Shown here in pieces: positions 1 to 10,884 of a stretch of DNA of 22,080 bases (the stretch's first letter is position 1; every line of letters begins with the position of its first letter). The DNA is from Solobacterium sp. (GTDB taxonomy: Bacteria; Bacillota_I; Bacilli_A; Erysipelotrichales; Erysipelotrichaceae): NCBI GenBank assembly GCA_016280695.1, contig JAEEHG010000071.1:1-22080 (forward strand), in the 5' to 3' direction. The notes below the pieces were generated by a model, which was not told the origin of the DNA, did not search any database, and was given only the letters and a program-made list of their open reading frames with translations. A program made the translations under genes and the position numbers.

Positions 1-509
1 ATTTCCAGGCAGCGGCTGGCATACTCTGCCAGGGCCCCGACATGGAGGTCCGGCCGCATCTTCTTCAGCATGGCCACGGACTCCGGATTGACTGCCGAGG
101 AGATGATATACGGTTCCATCCCATACTCCCTGACCAGGTCCAGGATCATCTGCTCCATGCCCTCATAGCGTACTTCGCTGTTTTTCAGCTCGATATTGAG
201 CAGGATCCCGCGGCTGACGCAGTCATCGCGGATCAGTTCCAGCACTTCGCGGATCGTCGGCACATGTTCATTGTCATCCCCGCGGATATGCATTGCCTTC
301 AGTTCGGCCAGGGTATAGTCCTTCAGCCAGCCGCTGTGATCGGTTGTGCGGTCCACTGTCTCGTCATGCATGACCACGATATGGCCGTCACGGCTGAGCT
401 GGATATCGAGTTCGATGCCGGTAATCTCATAGTTCAGTGCTTCCCTGAATGCGGACAGCGTGTTTTCCGGGTATCTGTAGCTGCAGCCCCGGTGAGCCCA
501 TATTTTCAT
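1..509 (-). CDS. Glycerophosphodiester phosphodiesterase (GDPD family), C-terminus beyond the left edge
   Basis: Hydrolyses glycerophosphodiesters (from phospholipid headgroups) to sn-glycerol 3-phosphate and an alcohol. The 169 visible residues start MKIWAHRG and show the family's catalytic core: HRG at 6-8, PENTLSAF at 14-21, the metal-binding ELD at 33-35 (E33, D35) and HDETVDRTT from 48 (catalytic H48). No signal peptide is seen, so a cytoplasmic enzyme is likely. The ATG at 509 is preceded by AAGGAAG about 11 bases upstream, and the HRG motif sits at the usual distance from the N-terminus. The frame runs open through position 1, so the 3' end is missing. It follows fprA after a terminator, with its own predicted promoter at 536-565. 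The family call is secure; the substrate is not known. Confidence 0.93.
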   Translation of the reverse strand, partial: MKIWAHRGCSYRYPENTLSAFREALNYEITGIELDIQLSRDGHIVVMHDETVDRTTDHSGWLKDYTLAELKAMHIRGDDNEHVPTIREVLELIRDDCVSRGILLNIELKNSEVRYEGMEQMILDLVREYGMEPYIISSAVNPESVAMLKKMRPDLHVGALAEYASRCLE

Positions 510-535
510 TGTCTTTATCTTCCTTCTTTTCTTCT

Positions 536-565
536 GATATACAACGTTCTTCCGTTCTGCGTCAA
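536..565 (-). promoter_or_regulatory. Predicted sigma-A-type promoter of the GDPD gene
   Basis: On the minus strand TTGACG (565-560, five of six matches to the -35 consensus) is followed after 18 bases by TATATC (541-536, four of six). It lies between the fprA terminator and the GDPD start codon. Seen by eye only. Confidence 0.45.
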
Positions 566-581
566 TTCCCGTACAGAACAG

Positions 582-611
582 AGAAAAGCCGGAAGCTTTC
601 ACTTCCGGCTT
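582..611 (-). terminator. Rho-independent terminator of fprA
   Basis: Perfect 10-bp inverted repeat AAGCCGGAAG (586-595) / CTTCCGGCTT (602-611) with a 6-base loop. It begins 9 bases after the fprA stop codon and is followed on the minus strand by TTTTCTC. Confidence 0.85.
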
Positions 612-620
612 AACCGGCAC

Positions 621-1847
621 TTATTCGGCGTCGGCTTTGACTGTTCCGCGGACAAGATGCCCGAAGTATTCGCCGTAAGCCTTGGCTTCCCGCAGATCGG
701 CTTCGGACGGCTTGAAGCGGATGCGCAGGCCGTCATGCACCTTCATGTTGAGCTGCTTCAGACGCTCGGTCAGATGCGGAACCGCTTCGCCGCTCCAGCC
801 GAAGCTGCCGAAAGCCGCCGCATGCTTGCCCTTGACCAGGGCGGCGTGCAGACCGGTCGTCAGGTTGAAGATCGGCGGCAGGGCTTCCCCGACAATCGTC
901 GGACTGCCGAAGAGAACACCGTCGGCCCGGTTGATTTCATCAATAACGGTTTCCGGGTCATCATCCTGCATGTTGTGCAGCAGGACATCCATATTGCCGT
1001 CTGCGCTCTCCACAAGGCCTTCCGCAATGGCCTTTGCGATCATTTCGGTATAGCCGTAGGCCGTGACATACGGGATCACGACGGTCGGTCTGGCAAACGG
1101 CCGGGGTGCGGACCATTCCTTTGTCTTCTCCACAATCTCATCGATGTGGCTGTCCAGCACAGGCCCGTGACCGGTGCAGATCATATCGACATCAAGTTCT
1201 CCCAGCCGGACCAGTCCGTTTCTGACAAACGGTCTGGCGAACGGCCCCATAATGCAGTCAAAGTAATACTTTGCGGCTTTCCAGTAACCTTCTTCATCCG
1301 TCACCTTCGAGCGCAGCACATCCTCCGTGGCAAAATGCGCCCCGAACGAATCACACGGGAACAGGGTCTTGATCTCCTTCGCGTATGTCCACATGGTGTC
1401 CGGCCAGTGCAGGTTCGGCAGTAAATGGAATTCCAGGGTGATGTCACCAAGTGACAGGGTATCCTTGTCCTTTACCGTTTTGGCCTTGAAGTCCGTGCGG
1501 TTGATGATCTGTTTCAGATTGTTGACGGCCACTGCCGTACCGACTACGGTGATCTCCGGATTCTTTTCCAGCAGCAGGCCGATGCCGTCCGCATGGTCCG
1601 GTTCCGTGTGGTTCATGATGATGTAATCAACATCGGCCAGCGGTGTAACTTCTTCGATCCTTCCCAGGTACTCATCAAAGAACCTGCTCTTTTCCGTTTC
1701 AAACAGTGCGGTTTTTTCACTGCCCTTCAATACGTAGGAGTTGTAGCTGGTGCCATATTCCGTCGTCATGATAATATCAAACACTTTCAGATCGAAATCT
1801 TCAATTCCGACCCACCAGAGTCTGTCTTTCAGCTGAATACTGTTCAT
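621..1847 (-). CDS. fprA: FprA-family A-type flavoprotein (flavodiiron protein, O2/NO reductase)
   Basis: Cytoplasmic flavodiiron enzyme of 408 residues that reduces oxygen to water and/or nitric oxide to N2O, protecting anaerobes. Residues 1-250 are the metallo-beta-lactamase-like diiron domain. The ligand set is complete: H80-x-E82-x-D84-H85 (in NHTEPDHADG), H147 (NLHWPDTM), D166 (FPCDSFG) and H227 (TGHGPV). Residues about 255-400 are a flavodoxin domain with the FMN phosphate loop TAYGYTE near 262-268. There is no C-terminal rubredoxin or flavin reductase module, so a separate electron donor is needed. The start is the ATG at 1847, preceded by a strong AGGAGG. It stands alone between the eno terminator and its own. 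O2 versus NO preference cannot be read from sequence. Confidence 0.97.
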   Translation of the reverse strand: MNSIQLKDRLWWVGIEDFDLKVFDIIMTTEYGTSYNSYVLKGSEKTALFETEKSRFFDEYLGRIEEVTPLADVDYIIMNHTEPDHADGIGLLLEKNPEITVVGTAVAVNNLKQIINRTDFKAKTVKDKDTLSLGDITLEFHLLPNLHWPDTMWTYAKEIKTLFPCDSFGAHFATEDVLRSKVTDEEGYWKAAKYYFDCIMGPFARPFVRNGLVRLGELDVDMICTGHGPVLDSHIDEIVEKTKEWSAPRPFARPTVVIPYVTAYGYTEMIAKAIAEGLVESADGNMDVLLHNMQDDDPETVIDEINRADGVLFGSPTIVGEALPPIFNLTTGLHAALVKGKHAAAFGSFGWSGEAVPHLTERLKQLNMKVHDGLRIRFKPSEADLREAKAYGEYFGHLVRGTVKADAE

Positions 1848-1872
1848 GGTTTACCTCCTGTATTCTCAAGTA

Positions 1873-1901
1873 AGTGTACCACGCCGAAAGAAAAAGGTCA
1901 T
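1873..1901 (-). promoter_or_regulatory. Predicted promoter of fprA, extended -10 type
   Basis: On the minus strand TACACT (1878-1873) is preceded by TGG, which gives an extended -10. ATGACC (1901-1896) lies 17 bases upstream as a partial -35. The -35 falls within the 3' arm of the eno terminator. It is the only plausible promoter in the 79-base eno-fprA gap. Confidence 0.4.
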
Positions 1902-1915
1902 CCGCAGATGACCTT
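1886..1915 (-). terminator. Rho-independent terminator of eno (end of the glgC-eno unit)
   Basis: Perfect 9-bp inverted repeat AAGGTCATC (1894-1902) / GATGACCTT (1907-1915) with a 4-base loop. It starts 11 bases after the eno stop, and the minus-strand transcript ends in CTTTTTCTTTC. Confidence 0.88.
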
Positions 1916-1926
1916 GATCTTTCAGC

Positions 1927-3998
<2,072 letters not shown>

Positions 3999-3999
3999 C

Positions 4000-5178
4000 T
4001 TACTTCTCACTCAGAACAGCAATGCCAGGCAGCTGTTTCCCTTCCATATATTCCAGAGATGCGCCTCCGCCTGTGGAGATGTGGGTGAACTTATCCGCGT
4101 AACCGAGGTTCTTCGCAGCCGATGCGGAGTCACCGCCGCCGATGATGGATGTGCAGTCTTCCAGACCGGCAATGGCCTTGCAGACACCGATGGTGCCGAC
4201 CGCAAACTGTTCTTTTTCAAAGACACCCATCGGGCCGTTCCAGAATACTGTCTTTGCCCCGGCGAGTTCCTTTTCAAACAGTTCAACGGACTTCGGGCCG
4301 ATATCCAGACCCATGAAGCCGTCCGGGATTTCATTGCACGGGACGGTCTTCACTTCCGTCGGATCATCAAACGCATTTGCGACAACGGTATCAACCGGCA
4401 GGATCAGCTTGCCTTCAGCCTTGGCCAGGAATTCCTTCGCGATTTCAACCTTGTCTTCTTCCAGCAGGGATGTGCCGATGCCGTAACCCTGTGCCTTGTA
4501 GAATGTATATGCCATGCCGCCGCCGACAATGATCTTGTCCGCGATCTTCAGCAGGTTTTCAATGACACCGATCTTATCGGAAACCTTGGCACCGCCGAGC
4601 ACTGCCACAAACGGCCGCTTCGGATCATCCAGGGCCTGGCCCAGGTACTTCAGTTCCTTTTCAATCAGGAAACCGCAGGCATTCGGCAGAAGCTCCGGAA
4701 TACCGACAGTGCTCGCATGTGCGCGGTGCACGGAACCGAAAGCATCTTCGACGAACAGGTCGCCGAGACCTGCCCAGTATTTTGCCAGATCCGGATCATT
4801 CTTTGTTTCGCCCGGTTCATAGCGGGTGTTCTGAACCAGCAGGATTTCGCCGTCCTTCAGTGCGGCCACGGCCTTCTCCAGTTCTTCCCCGCGGGTAGCA
4901 GCGGAGAAGTAAACCGGTGCAGCCTGCAGGGCCTTGAGCGGCTCCACAGCGATCGCCAGGTCATTCTTCAGTTTGTCTTCGTCTGTCTTGATCTTTCCGA
5001 GGTGGCTCAGCAGGATAACCTTTGCGCCATGTTCAGTCAGATAGTTGATGGTCGGCAGCGCAGCCCGGATCCGGTTGTCGTCCGTTACTGCTGTGCCTTT
5101 GTGGGGAACATTGAAGTCCACACGGACAATAACCTTCTTGCCCTGAACATCAAGTTCCCTGATTGTACGTTTAGCCAT
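4000..5178 (-). CDS. pgk: Phosphoglycerate kinase
   Basis: Transfers the acyl phosphate of 1,3-bisphosphoglycerate to ADP. The 392 residues contain the signature RVDFNVP near 19-25, [17 protein letters not shown] and [12 protein letters not shown] in the substrate domain, and GGGMAYTF and GGGDSASA in the nucleotide domain. The ATG at 5178 is preceded by AGGAGG. It begins only 23 bases after the glgA stop, and that gap holds neither a hairpin nor a recognisable promoter, so it is probably co-transcribed with the glycogen synthesis genes. The usual neighbour gap is absent here. Two motifs deviate mildly from consensus (SHLGK for SHLGR, EPGETK for HPGEEK), with no loss of known catalytic residues apparent. 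Confidence 0.98.
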   Translation of the reverse strand: MAKRTIRELDVQGKKVIVRVDFNVPHKGTAVTDDNRIRAALPTINYLTEHGAKVILLSHLGKIKTDEDKLKNDLAIAVEPLKALQAAPVYFSAATRGEELEKAVAALKDGEILLVQNTRYEPGETKNDPDLAKYWAGLGDLFVEDAFGSVHRAHASTVGIPELLPNACGFLIEKELKYLGQALDDPKRPFVAVLGGAKVSDKIGVIENLLKIADKIIVGGGMAYTFYKAQGYGIGTSLLEEDKVEIAKEFLAKAEGKLILPVDTVVANAFDDPTEVKTVPCNEIPDGFMGLDIGPKSVELFEKELAGAKTVFWNGPMGVFEKEQFAVGTIGVCKAIAGLEDCTSIIGGGDSASAAKNLGYADKFTHISTGGGASLEYMEGKQLPGIAVLSEK

Positions 5179-5201
5179 AAAAATCGCCTCCTGTATACCT
5201 T

Positions 5202-6650
5202 TTATCGCCCGAGCATCTGATCGTACAGCTGCTCATAGAGCAATGCGCTCTTTTCCCATGAAACATCCGTTGCGAAGGCACTGCTGACCAGTGCGTCCCA
5301 GCCTTCCGGATTATCATAATACTGCTTCAGCGCATAGTTAATAGTATAAACCATGTCGTCCGCATTGGCGGTATAAAAACTGAAGCCGTTGCCGTCGCCT
5401 GTATACTGGTTGAACGGTCTGACCGTATCCCGCAAGCCGCCTGTTTCGCGGACCAGCGGCAGGGTCCCGTAACGCATCGAAACCATCTGGCTGATCCCGC
5501 ACGGTTCATACAGTGACGGCATCAGGAACAGGTCGGAACCGGCATAGATGCGGTGCGCCAGATCCTCGTTGTACCCCTGGTAATAGACAGCCCTGCCCTT
5601 GTATTCATTTTCCATCCAGCGGAAGGCGCTTTCGGCAGCCTCCTCACCGGTACCCAGGATCACCAGCTGGACATTGGCGCTCATGATCTCCCGGAGCTTC
5701 TGGGAAATCAGATAGACACCCTTCTGTTCCGTCAGCCGGGATACCATGCCGATCAGGCAGGTATCCGGCAGGATCTCCAGCCCGAGTTCCTTCTGCAGGG
5801 CCGCCTTATTTGCCGCCTTGCCGGTCTTCCAGGTTTTCGGCCCGTAGTTCTTAGCCAGCCGGCGGTCCGTCTGCGGATCCCACTCGACGGTATCAATGCC
5901 GTTGGTAATGCCCCAGAGATCTTCCCGTCTGTACCGCAGGATCTCGTCCATCCGCTCGCCGTACTGGCTGGTCAGGATTTCCGAGGAGTAGGTCGGCGAT
6001 ACGGTCGAGATCTTGTCGGCATAGACCAGCGCGGTCTTCAGGAAACTGATGCCGTTGTCAAAACGGGTTGAGCCGTTGTCAAAGTAATAGTAGTCAAGGC
6101 CCAGGCAGCTCGGCAGCATCTCCACCCCGAAATTGCCCTGGAAAGCCAGATTGTGAATCGTAAAGACGTGCTTGATGCGCTGGTAACGCTCATCGCCGCC
6201 GAAGCACACATGGCACAGCAGCGGTACCATGCCGCTCTGCCAGTCGTTGCTGTGGATGATGTCCGGCCACCAGTCCAGGAAACCCAGCATGTCGAGCAGG
6301 GCCCGCTGGTAGAAGGCAAACCGCTCGCCGTCATCCACATATCCGTACAGCGCCCCGCGCTCAAAATAACCCTGATGCTCGATGAAGTAGTAAGTCACCC
6401 CGTCCGTCACGGCCTGATAGATGGTAGCCGGCTGATTAATCAGCCAGCCGGACTGTACCCGGATCCTTCCGAGACGTTCCAGTTCGCCGTAGTGACGGTC
6501 GATAATTCCCTGATAAAGCGGCAGGACAATACGTACATCATTGCCGTGCTCAGCCAGTACTTTCGGCAGACTGCCGATGACATCTGCCAGACCGCCGGTT
6601 TTGATATACGGAAGGCCTTCCCCGGCCGCAAATAGAATCTTCCTGCTCAT
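5202..6650 (-). CDS. glgA: Glycogen synthase (ADP-glucose dependent, GT5)
   Basis: Adds glucose from ADP-glucose to the non-reducing ends of alpha-1,4-glucan. It has a GT-B fold; with the start at 6650 it is 482 residues, the normal bacterial length. The N-terminus reads [20 protein letters not shown] with the conserved ADP-glucose loop KTGGLADV at 17-24. The second Rossmann domain carries TEQKGV and the GT catalytic stretch [11 protein letters not shown]. The ATG at 6650 sits 7 bases after the glgD stop and matches the family N-terminus; another in-frame ATG at 6683 would overlap glgD and add 11 unrelated residues. It is third in glgC-glgD-glgA and is followed closely by pgk. Confidence 0.98.
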   Translation of the reverse strand: MSRKILFAAGEGLPYIKTGGLADVIGSLPKVLAEHGNDVRIVLPLYQGIIDRHYGELERLGRIRVQSGWLINQPATIYQAVTDGVTYYFIEHQGYFERGALYGYVDDGERFAFYQRALLDMLGFLDWWPDIIHSNDWQSGMVPLLCHVCFGGDERYQRIKHVFTIHNLAFQGNFGVEMLPSCLGLDYYYFDNGSTRFDNGISFLKTALVYADKISTVSPTYSSEILTSQYGERMDEILRYRREDLWGITNGIDTVEWDPQTDRRLAKNYGPKTWKTGKAANKAALQKELGLEILPDTCLIGMVSRLTEQKGVYLISQKLREIMSANVQLVILGTGEEAAESAFRWMENEYKGRAVYYQGYNEDLAHRIYAGSDLFLMPSLYEPCGISQMVSMRYGTLPLVRETGGLRDTVRPFNQYTGDGNGFSFYTANADDMVYTINYALKQYYDNPEGWDALVSSAFATDVSWEKSALLYEQLYDQMLGR

Positions 6651-6657
6651 ACAGGCC

Positions 6658-7770
6658 TCAGATCCTGTCCCTTCTGCGGACATAGATCGGCTGCGCGTCC
6701 GTGCCTTCCAGCCGGCGCACCCGCTCTACTGTCGCATATTTGTCAACGATGGCATGATCCAGATGGGTATCCTCACCGATGACGGCATCCGCCAGGATGA
6801 CACTGTCGCGGACAACCGCGCCTTCCTCGATGATTACATTACGGCCAAGGACGCAGCCGTCCACTGTGCCCTTGATGACACAGCCGTCGGCAATCGCGCT
6901 CTCCCGCACGGCTGCGGTTTCGGCAATCCGGGTCGGGCAGGAGTCGTTGGTCTGGGTATAAACCGGCCATTCCGGGCGGAACAGTTCACCGGCCGCATTG
7001 TAGTCCCGCAGACGCATGCTGGCCTGGTAGTATTCCGCCAGCGAGTTCAGGCAGATGACCGGTGTATGCACGTTGTAGCCGCGGAAGTTCATCGTCCCGC
7101 AGAGATCCGCCATGATGTCCTTGAACCAGTACAGGGAAGACGCATCCGCCGCCTTGTTGCACAGGGAGATTAACATCTTCTTGGTCATGACATACGCTTC
7201 CATGGAAATGTTGCGGGTCTTGAAATTGCCGTGGTTCTTGCCGAACGCGGTAATCCGCTTGTCCTTGTCCACCGTCAGGACATCGCAGCCGAGGAACTTG
7301 GACTTGGCATCCCGGGTAGCGGTATACAGGACGGTAACGTCAGCGCCGCTGCTGATATGCTCATCCAGGACATCATTGAAGTCCAGGGAATACACAAAAT
7401 AACTCGGGGCCAGGATCACATACGGATTCGGGTCCGCTTCAATGTACTGCATGTTCAGCAGGAAGTTGGCCACGTCATTGTTGTAGACCGGTGATGAGAA
7501 CGGCTTCTCCCCGTAGAGGATCCGCAGGCTGCCGCGCTTGGAGTTGATGTTGTAGTAGGAACCGGAACCGAGGTGTTCAATCAGGTTCCGCGGTTTTTCC
7601 TTGCAGAATACCTGGACATGATCAATCCCGCTGTTGGTGAAATTGCTCAGAATGAAATCAATGATCCGGTATCTTCCCATGAAGGATACTGCCGGTACCG
7701 GACGGAAATCTCCCAGCCCGTCAATCGAGGCAGTGCTGTCTTCAAAATTAACAATTCCCAGTGCTTTCAT
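6658..7770 (-). CDS. glgD: GlgD, non-catalytic/regulatory subunit of ADP-glucose pyrophosphorylase
   Basis: Paralogue of GlgC (370 residues) found next to glgC in Bacillota, where known GlgC/GlgD pairs form a heteromer with higher activity than GlgC alone. It keeps the nucleotidyltransferase fold (GRYRIIDFILSNFTNSGI aligns with the GlgC segment) and a C-terminal left-handed beta-helix with hexapeptide-like repeats (about 285-360). The N-terminus reads [12 protein letters not shown], so the glycine-rich GGxGTRL nucleotide loop is missing, as expected for GlgD. Its ATG overlaps the glgC stop by one base (TAATG), and the GGAGGTG inside the end of glgC serves as ribosome binding site, indicating translational coupling and matched dosage. 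Confidence 0.96.
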   Translation of the reverse strand: MKALGIVNFEDSTASIDGLGDFRPVPAVSFMGRYRIIDFILSNFTNSGIDHVQVFCKEKPRNLIEHLGSGSYYNINSKRGSLRILYGEKPFSSPVYNNDVANFLLNMQYIEADPNPYVILAPSYFVYSLDFNDVLDEHISSGADVTVLYTATRDAKSKFLGCDVLTVDKDKRITAFGKNHGNFKTRNISMEAYVMTKKMLISLCNKAADASSLYWFKDIMADLCGTMNFRGYNVHTPVICLNSLAEYYQASMRLRDYNAAGELFRPEWPVYTQTNDSCPTRIAETAAVRESAIADGCVIKGTVDGCVLGRNVIIEEGAVVRDSVILADAVIGEDTHLDHAIVDKYATVERVRRLEGTDAQPIYVRRRDRI

Positions 7771-8909
7771 TATTTTTCACCTCCCGCATTCTTATCGGTA
7801 ATCAAAGTGATATGCTCACTGTTCTTGTCACCGAGGACGACGCCCGGCTTGACATGGACATTCTCCGCAATCAGGCAGCGGGTCACCTTTGCCCCGGCCC
7901 CGATCACTGCCCCGGCCATCACCACACAGTTATCCAGAACCGCATTCTCTTCAATTCTGACACGGGTTCCGATCACGCTGTTGCGGAGATTGCCGAGCAC
8001 CACGCTGCCCTGCGGGATGAAGCAGTTGCACACCGTGGCTTCCTCGCCGATATACTGCGGCAGGGAGTTCGTGTTTTCCGTATAGATCTTCCAGTTCTGA
8101 TCACTCAGATCCAGCGGTGAATCTTCCCGCAGCAGTTCCATGTTGGCTTCCCAAAGGGAATCGACGGTTCCGACATCCTTCCAGTAACCCCTGAACGGAT
8201 ATGCCATCAGGCACTTCTTGTCATTCAGATATGCCGGGATGATATCCTTGCCGAAGTCATGGCTGGAATCCTTGAGCTTCGCGTCAGCCATCAGGTACTT
8301 GCGCAGTGTCTTGTACGTGAAAATGTAAATACCCATGCTGGCCAGGCGGCTCTTCGGCTTGGCCGGTTTTTCCTCGAACTCATAAACCCGGTTGTTTTCA
8401 TCCGTGTTCATGATGCCGAACCGGCTGGCTTCCTTCAGTGTGACTTCCAGAACCGCGATTGTGATATCGGCGTTGTGTTCCTTGTGATAATCCAGCATCT
8501 TGCCGTAGTCCATCTTGTAGATATGGTCTCCGGACAGGACCAGAACATATTCCGGATTCAGATTGTCGAGGAAGTCGATGTTCTGGGTGATGGCATCTGC
8601 TGTTCCCTTGTAGACATTAAAGTCTGAGGAAGCTTTTTCCCGCGGCGGCAGGACGAAAACACCGCCGTCATTGGTGTTCAGACCCCAATAGTGATCTCTG
8701 GAAACATAGGAATTCAGCAGCACCGACTCATACTGGGTCAGCACGCCGACTGTGGAAATGTCTGAATTGGCACAATTGCTGAGCGGAAAGTCGATAATTC
8801 TGTACTTTCCGCCAAAACGGACTGCCGGCTTTGCGACTTTCGCAGTCAAGTCCAGCAGCCTGGTTCCCCGCCCGCCGGCGAGAATCATAGCGACCATATT
8901 ATTGCTCAT
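7770..8909 (-). CDS. glgC: Glucose-1-phosphate adenylyltransferase, catalytic subunit
   Basis: Makes ADP-glucose from glucose 1-phosphate and ATP, the committed step of glycogen synthesis. With the ATG at 8909 it is 379 residues. It starts [13 protein letters not shown] and carries the nucleotide loop GGRGTRL (12-18), [12 protein letters not shown] (35-46), YKGTADA (100-106), the metal-binding [10 protein letters not shown] (126-135) and a C-terminal beta-helix. The start at 8909 is preceded by GGGGGTG; a GTG three codons upstream is less likely because it overlaps this ribosome binding site. It heads the glgC-glgD-glgA block. A terminator hairpin lies only about 20 bases upstream, with a TATAAT inside it. 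Confidence 0.97.
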   Translation of the reverse strand: MSNNMVAMILAGGRGTRLLDLTAKVAKPAVRFGGKYRIIDFPLSNCANSDISTVGVLTQYESVLLNSYVSRDHYWGLNTNDGGVFVLPPREKASSDFNVYKGTADAITQNIDFLDNLNPEYVLVLSGDHIYKMDYGKMLDYHKEHNADITIAVLEVTLKEASRFGIMNTDENNRVYEFEEKPAKPKSRLASMGIYIFTYKTLRKYLMADAKLKDSSHDFGKDIIPAYLNDKKCLMAYPFRGYWKDVGTVDSLWEANMELLREDSPLDLSDQNWKIYTENTNSLPQYIGEEATVCNCFIPQGSVVLGNLRNSVIGTRVRIEENAVLDNCVVMAGAVIGAGAKVTRCLIAENVHVKPGVVLGDKNSEHITLITDKNAGGEK

Positions 8910-8924
8910 TTTGGGCACCCCCTA

Positions 8925-8950
8925 GTAAAAAATGATCCTTTAGGATCATT
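8925..8950 (-). terminator. Rho-independent terminator after folC, overlapping the glgC leader
   Basis: Inverted repeat AATGATCC (8931-8938) / GGATCATT (8943-8950) with a 4-base loop. The minus-strand transcript continues ATTTTTTAC across 8932-8924. It lies 35 bases after the folC stop and only about 20 bases before the glgC ATG. The stem is AT-rich, so termination may be partial. Confidence 0.7.
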
Positions 8951-8953
8951 ATA
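8948..8953 (-). promoter_or_regulatory. Candidate -10 box of a glgC promoter inside the terminator arm
   Basis: A perfect TATAAT reads 8953-8948 on the minus strand and overlaps the 5' arm of the hairpin at 8931-8950. A start about 7 bases downstream would fall in the hairpin loop, so that transcript could not form the terminator. No good -35 is present (ATGCGA at 17-base spacing, three of six). Confidence 0.35.
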
Positions 8954-8984
8954 ATGCCCCAGCGGGTTATTCGCATCCTGTATT

Positions 8985-10217
8985 TTACTGTTTTGCCGCA
9001 AAAAGCCCGGGATTCTGTTCCAGCCAGACGCGTACGTCACTGATGAAATACAGGGAGCCGCAGATCAGCACACTGCCGTCCTGACCGGCTGTGCGGACGG
9101 CTGTCCGGATGGCTTCATGCCAGTCGGTGACAACAGTACCGCCATGGGCCGCCAGATGCTCTGCCGTATCGGCCCGGTACATGGTAAACTCGGTCACAAT
9201 GAATTCATCCGCATACCCGCGCAGCTGGTCAGCCATGGCCAGTCCCTGTTTGTCTTTCAGGGCGCTGAACACAATGACCAGCGGCCGCGGCAGAACCTTC
9301 AGCGAGGCGCACAGCGCCGCGATTCCCTCGGTATTGTGGGCCCCGTCCAGAATGACCTCCGGATGGCGGGAGACGGTTTCAAACCGCCCCGCCCACATGG
9401 TGGTCCGGACCGCTTCACGAACGGCTTCACACTGCGGGTCAACACCCAGAAGAGCGGCCGCCTGCAGGGCCAGGGAAGCGTTGGTTTTCTGATATTCCGC
9501 CATGGTCGCAAGGGTATATTCTGTCCCCCGCCAGGCAAACCGGCCCGGGCCCAGATCCGTATACGGCTCGTACAGCACATGACGCGCATTGACAGCCGCC
9601 GCGCTGGCCGCCACCACTGCCAGCGGCCCGGCCGCCAGATTACCGGTCAGAATCGCTGAACCCGGCATGATGATGCCGGACTTTTCTTCGGCGATCGCCT
9701 CCAGGGTATTGCCCAGCCGTTCCATATGGTCATAGCCCACTGTGGTGATGATTTCCAGAGCCGGGTGCGGCAGGACATTGGTCGGGCTGCCCCGGCCGCC
9801 GAGCCCCGCCTCGATGACCGCGGTATCCACCTGTTCCTGCCGGAACCAGGCACAGGCCAGCAGTACGTCGATTTCAAACATGCCCAGGTCATACTGCTCA
9901 ATCAGATCCAGATGCCGGTTCAGCAGGTCCATGAACACTTCCGGGGTAATGCAGTCATCATTGATCCGCATCCGGTCATAGTGGGTCACCAGGTGCGGCG
10001 AAGTAAACAGTCCGGTCTTCCGGCCGGCTGCCTGCAGAATATGATTCAGATAATAACAGGTGCTCCCCTTGCCGTTTGTGCCGGTCACATGCACGGTTTC
10101 AAAAGCTTCCTGGGGACTGCCGGCAGCGGCCATGGCTTCCGCAAAATAAGCCACGGTATGATTTCTGCTGCGGCGGTCCATGACCCATTTCAGGGCCTCA
10201 GCGGCGTCGGTAAACAT
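8985..10217 (-). CDS. folC: Bifunctional folylpolyglutamate synthase / dihydrofolate synthase
   Basis: ATP-dependent Mur-ligase-type enzyme that adds glutamate to dihydropteroate and to folates. It is 410 residues from the ATG at 10217. MFTDAAEALKWVMDR is the usual N-terminal helix; the P-loop GTNGKGST is at 46-53; TSPHL follows in the folate-site loop; DGAHNTEG marks the C-terminal Mur-ligase domain. The start at 10217 lies 20 bases inside the end of ung, so the two genes overlap and are likely translated together; the longer TTG start at 10241 would add eight residues without family support. No other folate genes are nearby. Whether both activities are present cannot be told by eye. Confidence 0.95.
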   Translation of the reverse strand: MFTDAAEALKWVMDRRSRNHTVAYFAEAMAAAGSPQEAFETVHVTGTNGKGSTCYYLNHILQAAGRKTGLFTSPHLVTHYDRMRINDDCITPEVFMDLLNRHLDLIEQYDLGMFEIDVLLACAWFRQEQVDTAVIEAGLGGRGSPTNVLPHPALEIITTVGYDHMERLGNTLEAIAEEKSGIIMPGSAILTGNLAAGPLAVVAASAAAVNARHVLYEPYTDLGPGRFAWRGTEYTLATMAEYQKTNASLALQAAALLGVDPQCEAVREAVRTTMWAGRFETVSRHPEVILDGAHNTEGIAALCASLKVLPRPLVIVFSALKDKQGLAMADQLRGYADEFIVTEFTMYRADTAEHLAAHGGTVVTDWHEAIRTAVRTAGQDGSVLICGSLYFISDVRVWLEQNPGLFAAKQ

Positions 10218-10884
10218 CCTGATCCGGCAGCTGCCAGTCAACTGCCCCGCGGCCGTGTTCCGTCAGGAACTGGTTTGCCTTTGAGAAATGCCGGCAGCCG
10301 AAGAACCCGTTGTAGGCTGACAGCGGGGACGGATGCGCCGCCGTCAGCACCAGGTGCTTCGCGGTATTGATCAGCCCCTGTTTCTGTCTGGCATTGCGGC
10401 CCCAGAGCAGAAAGACAACCGGCTTATCCATGTCGCTGATATGGCTGATCGCGTGGTCGGTAAAGGTTTCCCAGCCCCGGTTCGCATGCGAAAGCGGCTG
10501 GGACTGCCGGACGGTCATGACCGTGTTGAGCAGGAACACCCCCTGCCCCGCCCACGGCATCAGGTAACCGTTGTCAGGAATGCGGAAGCCGATGTCATCG
10601 TGCAGTTCCTGAAAAATATTGCGCAGGCTCGGCGGCACCGGCACACCCGGATTCACCGAGAAGCACATGCCGTGGGCCTGATACGGCTGATGATACGGGT
10701 CCTGGCCCAGAATCACCACCCGGATATCCGGATAATCCACATTTTCAAAAGCACTGAATACCTGCACTTTCGGCGGATAGACAGTGCCCTTTTCATATTC
10801 TTCATGCACAAAAGCGGCGAGGTTCCGGAAGTAAGGCTGCGCGAATTCGTTCTTCAGCCACGGGGTCCATTCATTCTGTTTCAT
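10198..10884 (-). CDS. ung: Uracil-DNA glycosylase (family 1)
   Basis: Removes uracil from DNA at the start of base excision repair. The 228 residues match the family length. The water-activating loop GQDPYHQ is at 60-66 (catalytic D62), the uracil-binding beta strand follows (VFLLWGRNAR), and the DNA intercalation loop HPSPLS is at 184-189 (catalytic H184). The ATG at 10884 has AAAGGAAA upstream and overlaps the stop codon of the lipoprotein gene as ATGA; its own 3' end overlaps folC by 20 bases. Being wedged between glycogen genes is unusual and implies no role in glycogen metabolism. Confidence 0.98.
   Translation of the reverse strand: MKQNEWTPWLKNEFAQPYFRNLAAFVHEEYEKGTVYPPKVQVFSAFENVDYPDIRVVILGQDPYHQPYQAHGMCFSVNPGVPVPPSLRNIFQELHDDIGFRIPDNGYLMPWAGQGVFLLNTVMTVRQSQPLSHANRGWETFTDHAISHISDMDKPVVFLLWGRNARQKQGLINTAKHLVLTAAHPSPLSAYNGFFGCRHFSKANQFLTEHGRGAVDWQLPDQDVYRRR

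Noticed and set aside
42..1424. Long plus-strand open frame opposite fprA and the GDPD gene (similar long frames occur at 2119-3507, 3796-5220, 10977-12275, 14275-15768 and 16728-18215)
   Set aside because: Each lies antisense to a gene with clear family motifs. Their translations are rich in His, Arg, Gln and Val without recognisable domains, and the frames cross terminators and gene boundaries. They are by-products of codon bias on the real minus-strand genes.
3999..4010. GTG start for tpiA at 4010 adding MRSK
   Set aside because: The ATG at 3998 gives the standard MSRKPIIVGNWKMN N-terminus directly after the pgk stop; the GTG would overlap pgk and has no better ribosome binding site.
6430..6445. 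Perfect 16-base palindrome GGCTGATTAATCAGCC inside glgA
   Set aside because: It lies in well-conserved coding sequence, and about 0.3 such palindromes are expected by chance in a window of this size. No regulatory context.
6651..6683. Upstream ATG for glgA at 6683
   Set aside because: It would overlap glgD by 26 bases and add residues absent from the family, whereas the ATG at 6650 begins the canonical [12 protein letters not shown] strand.
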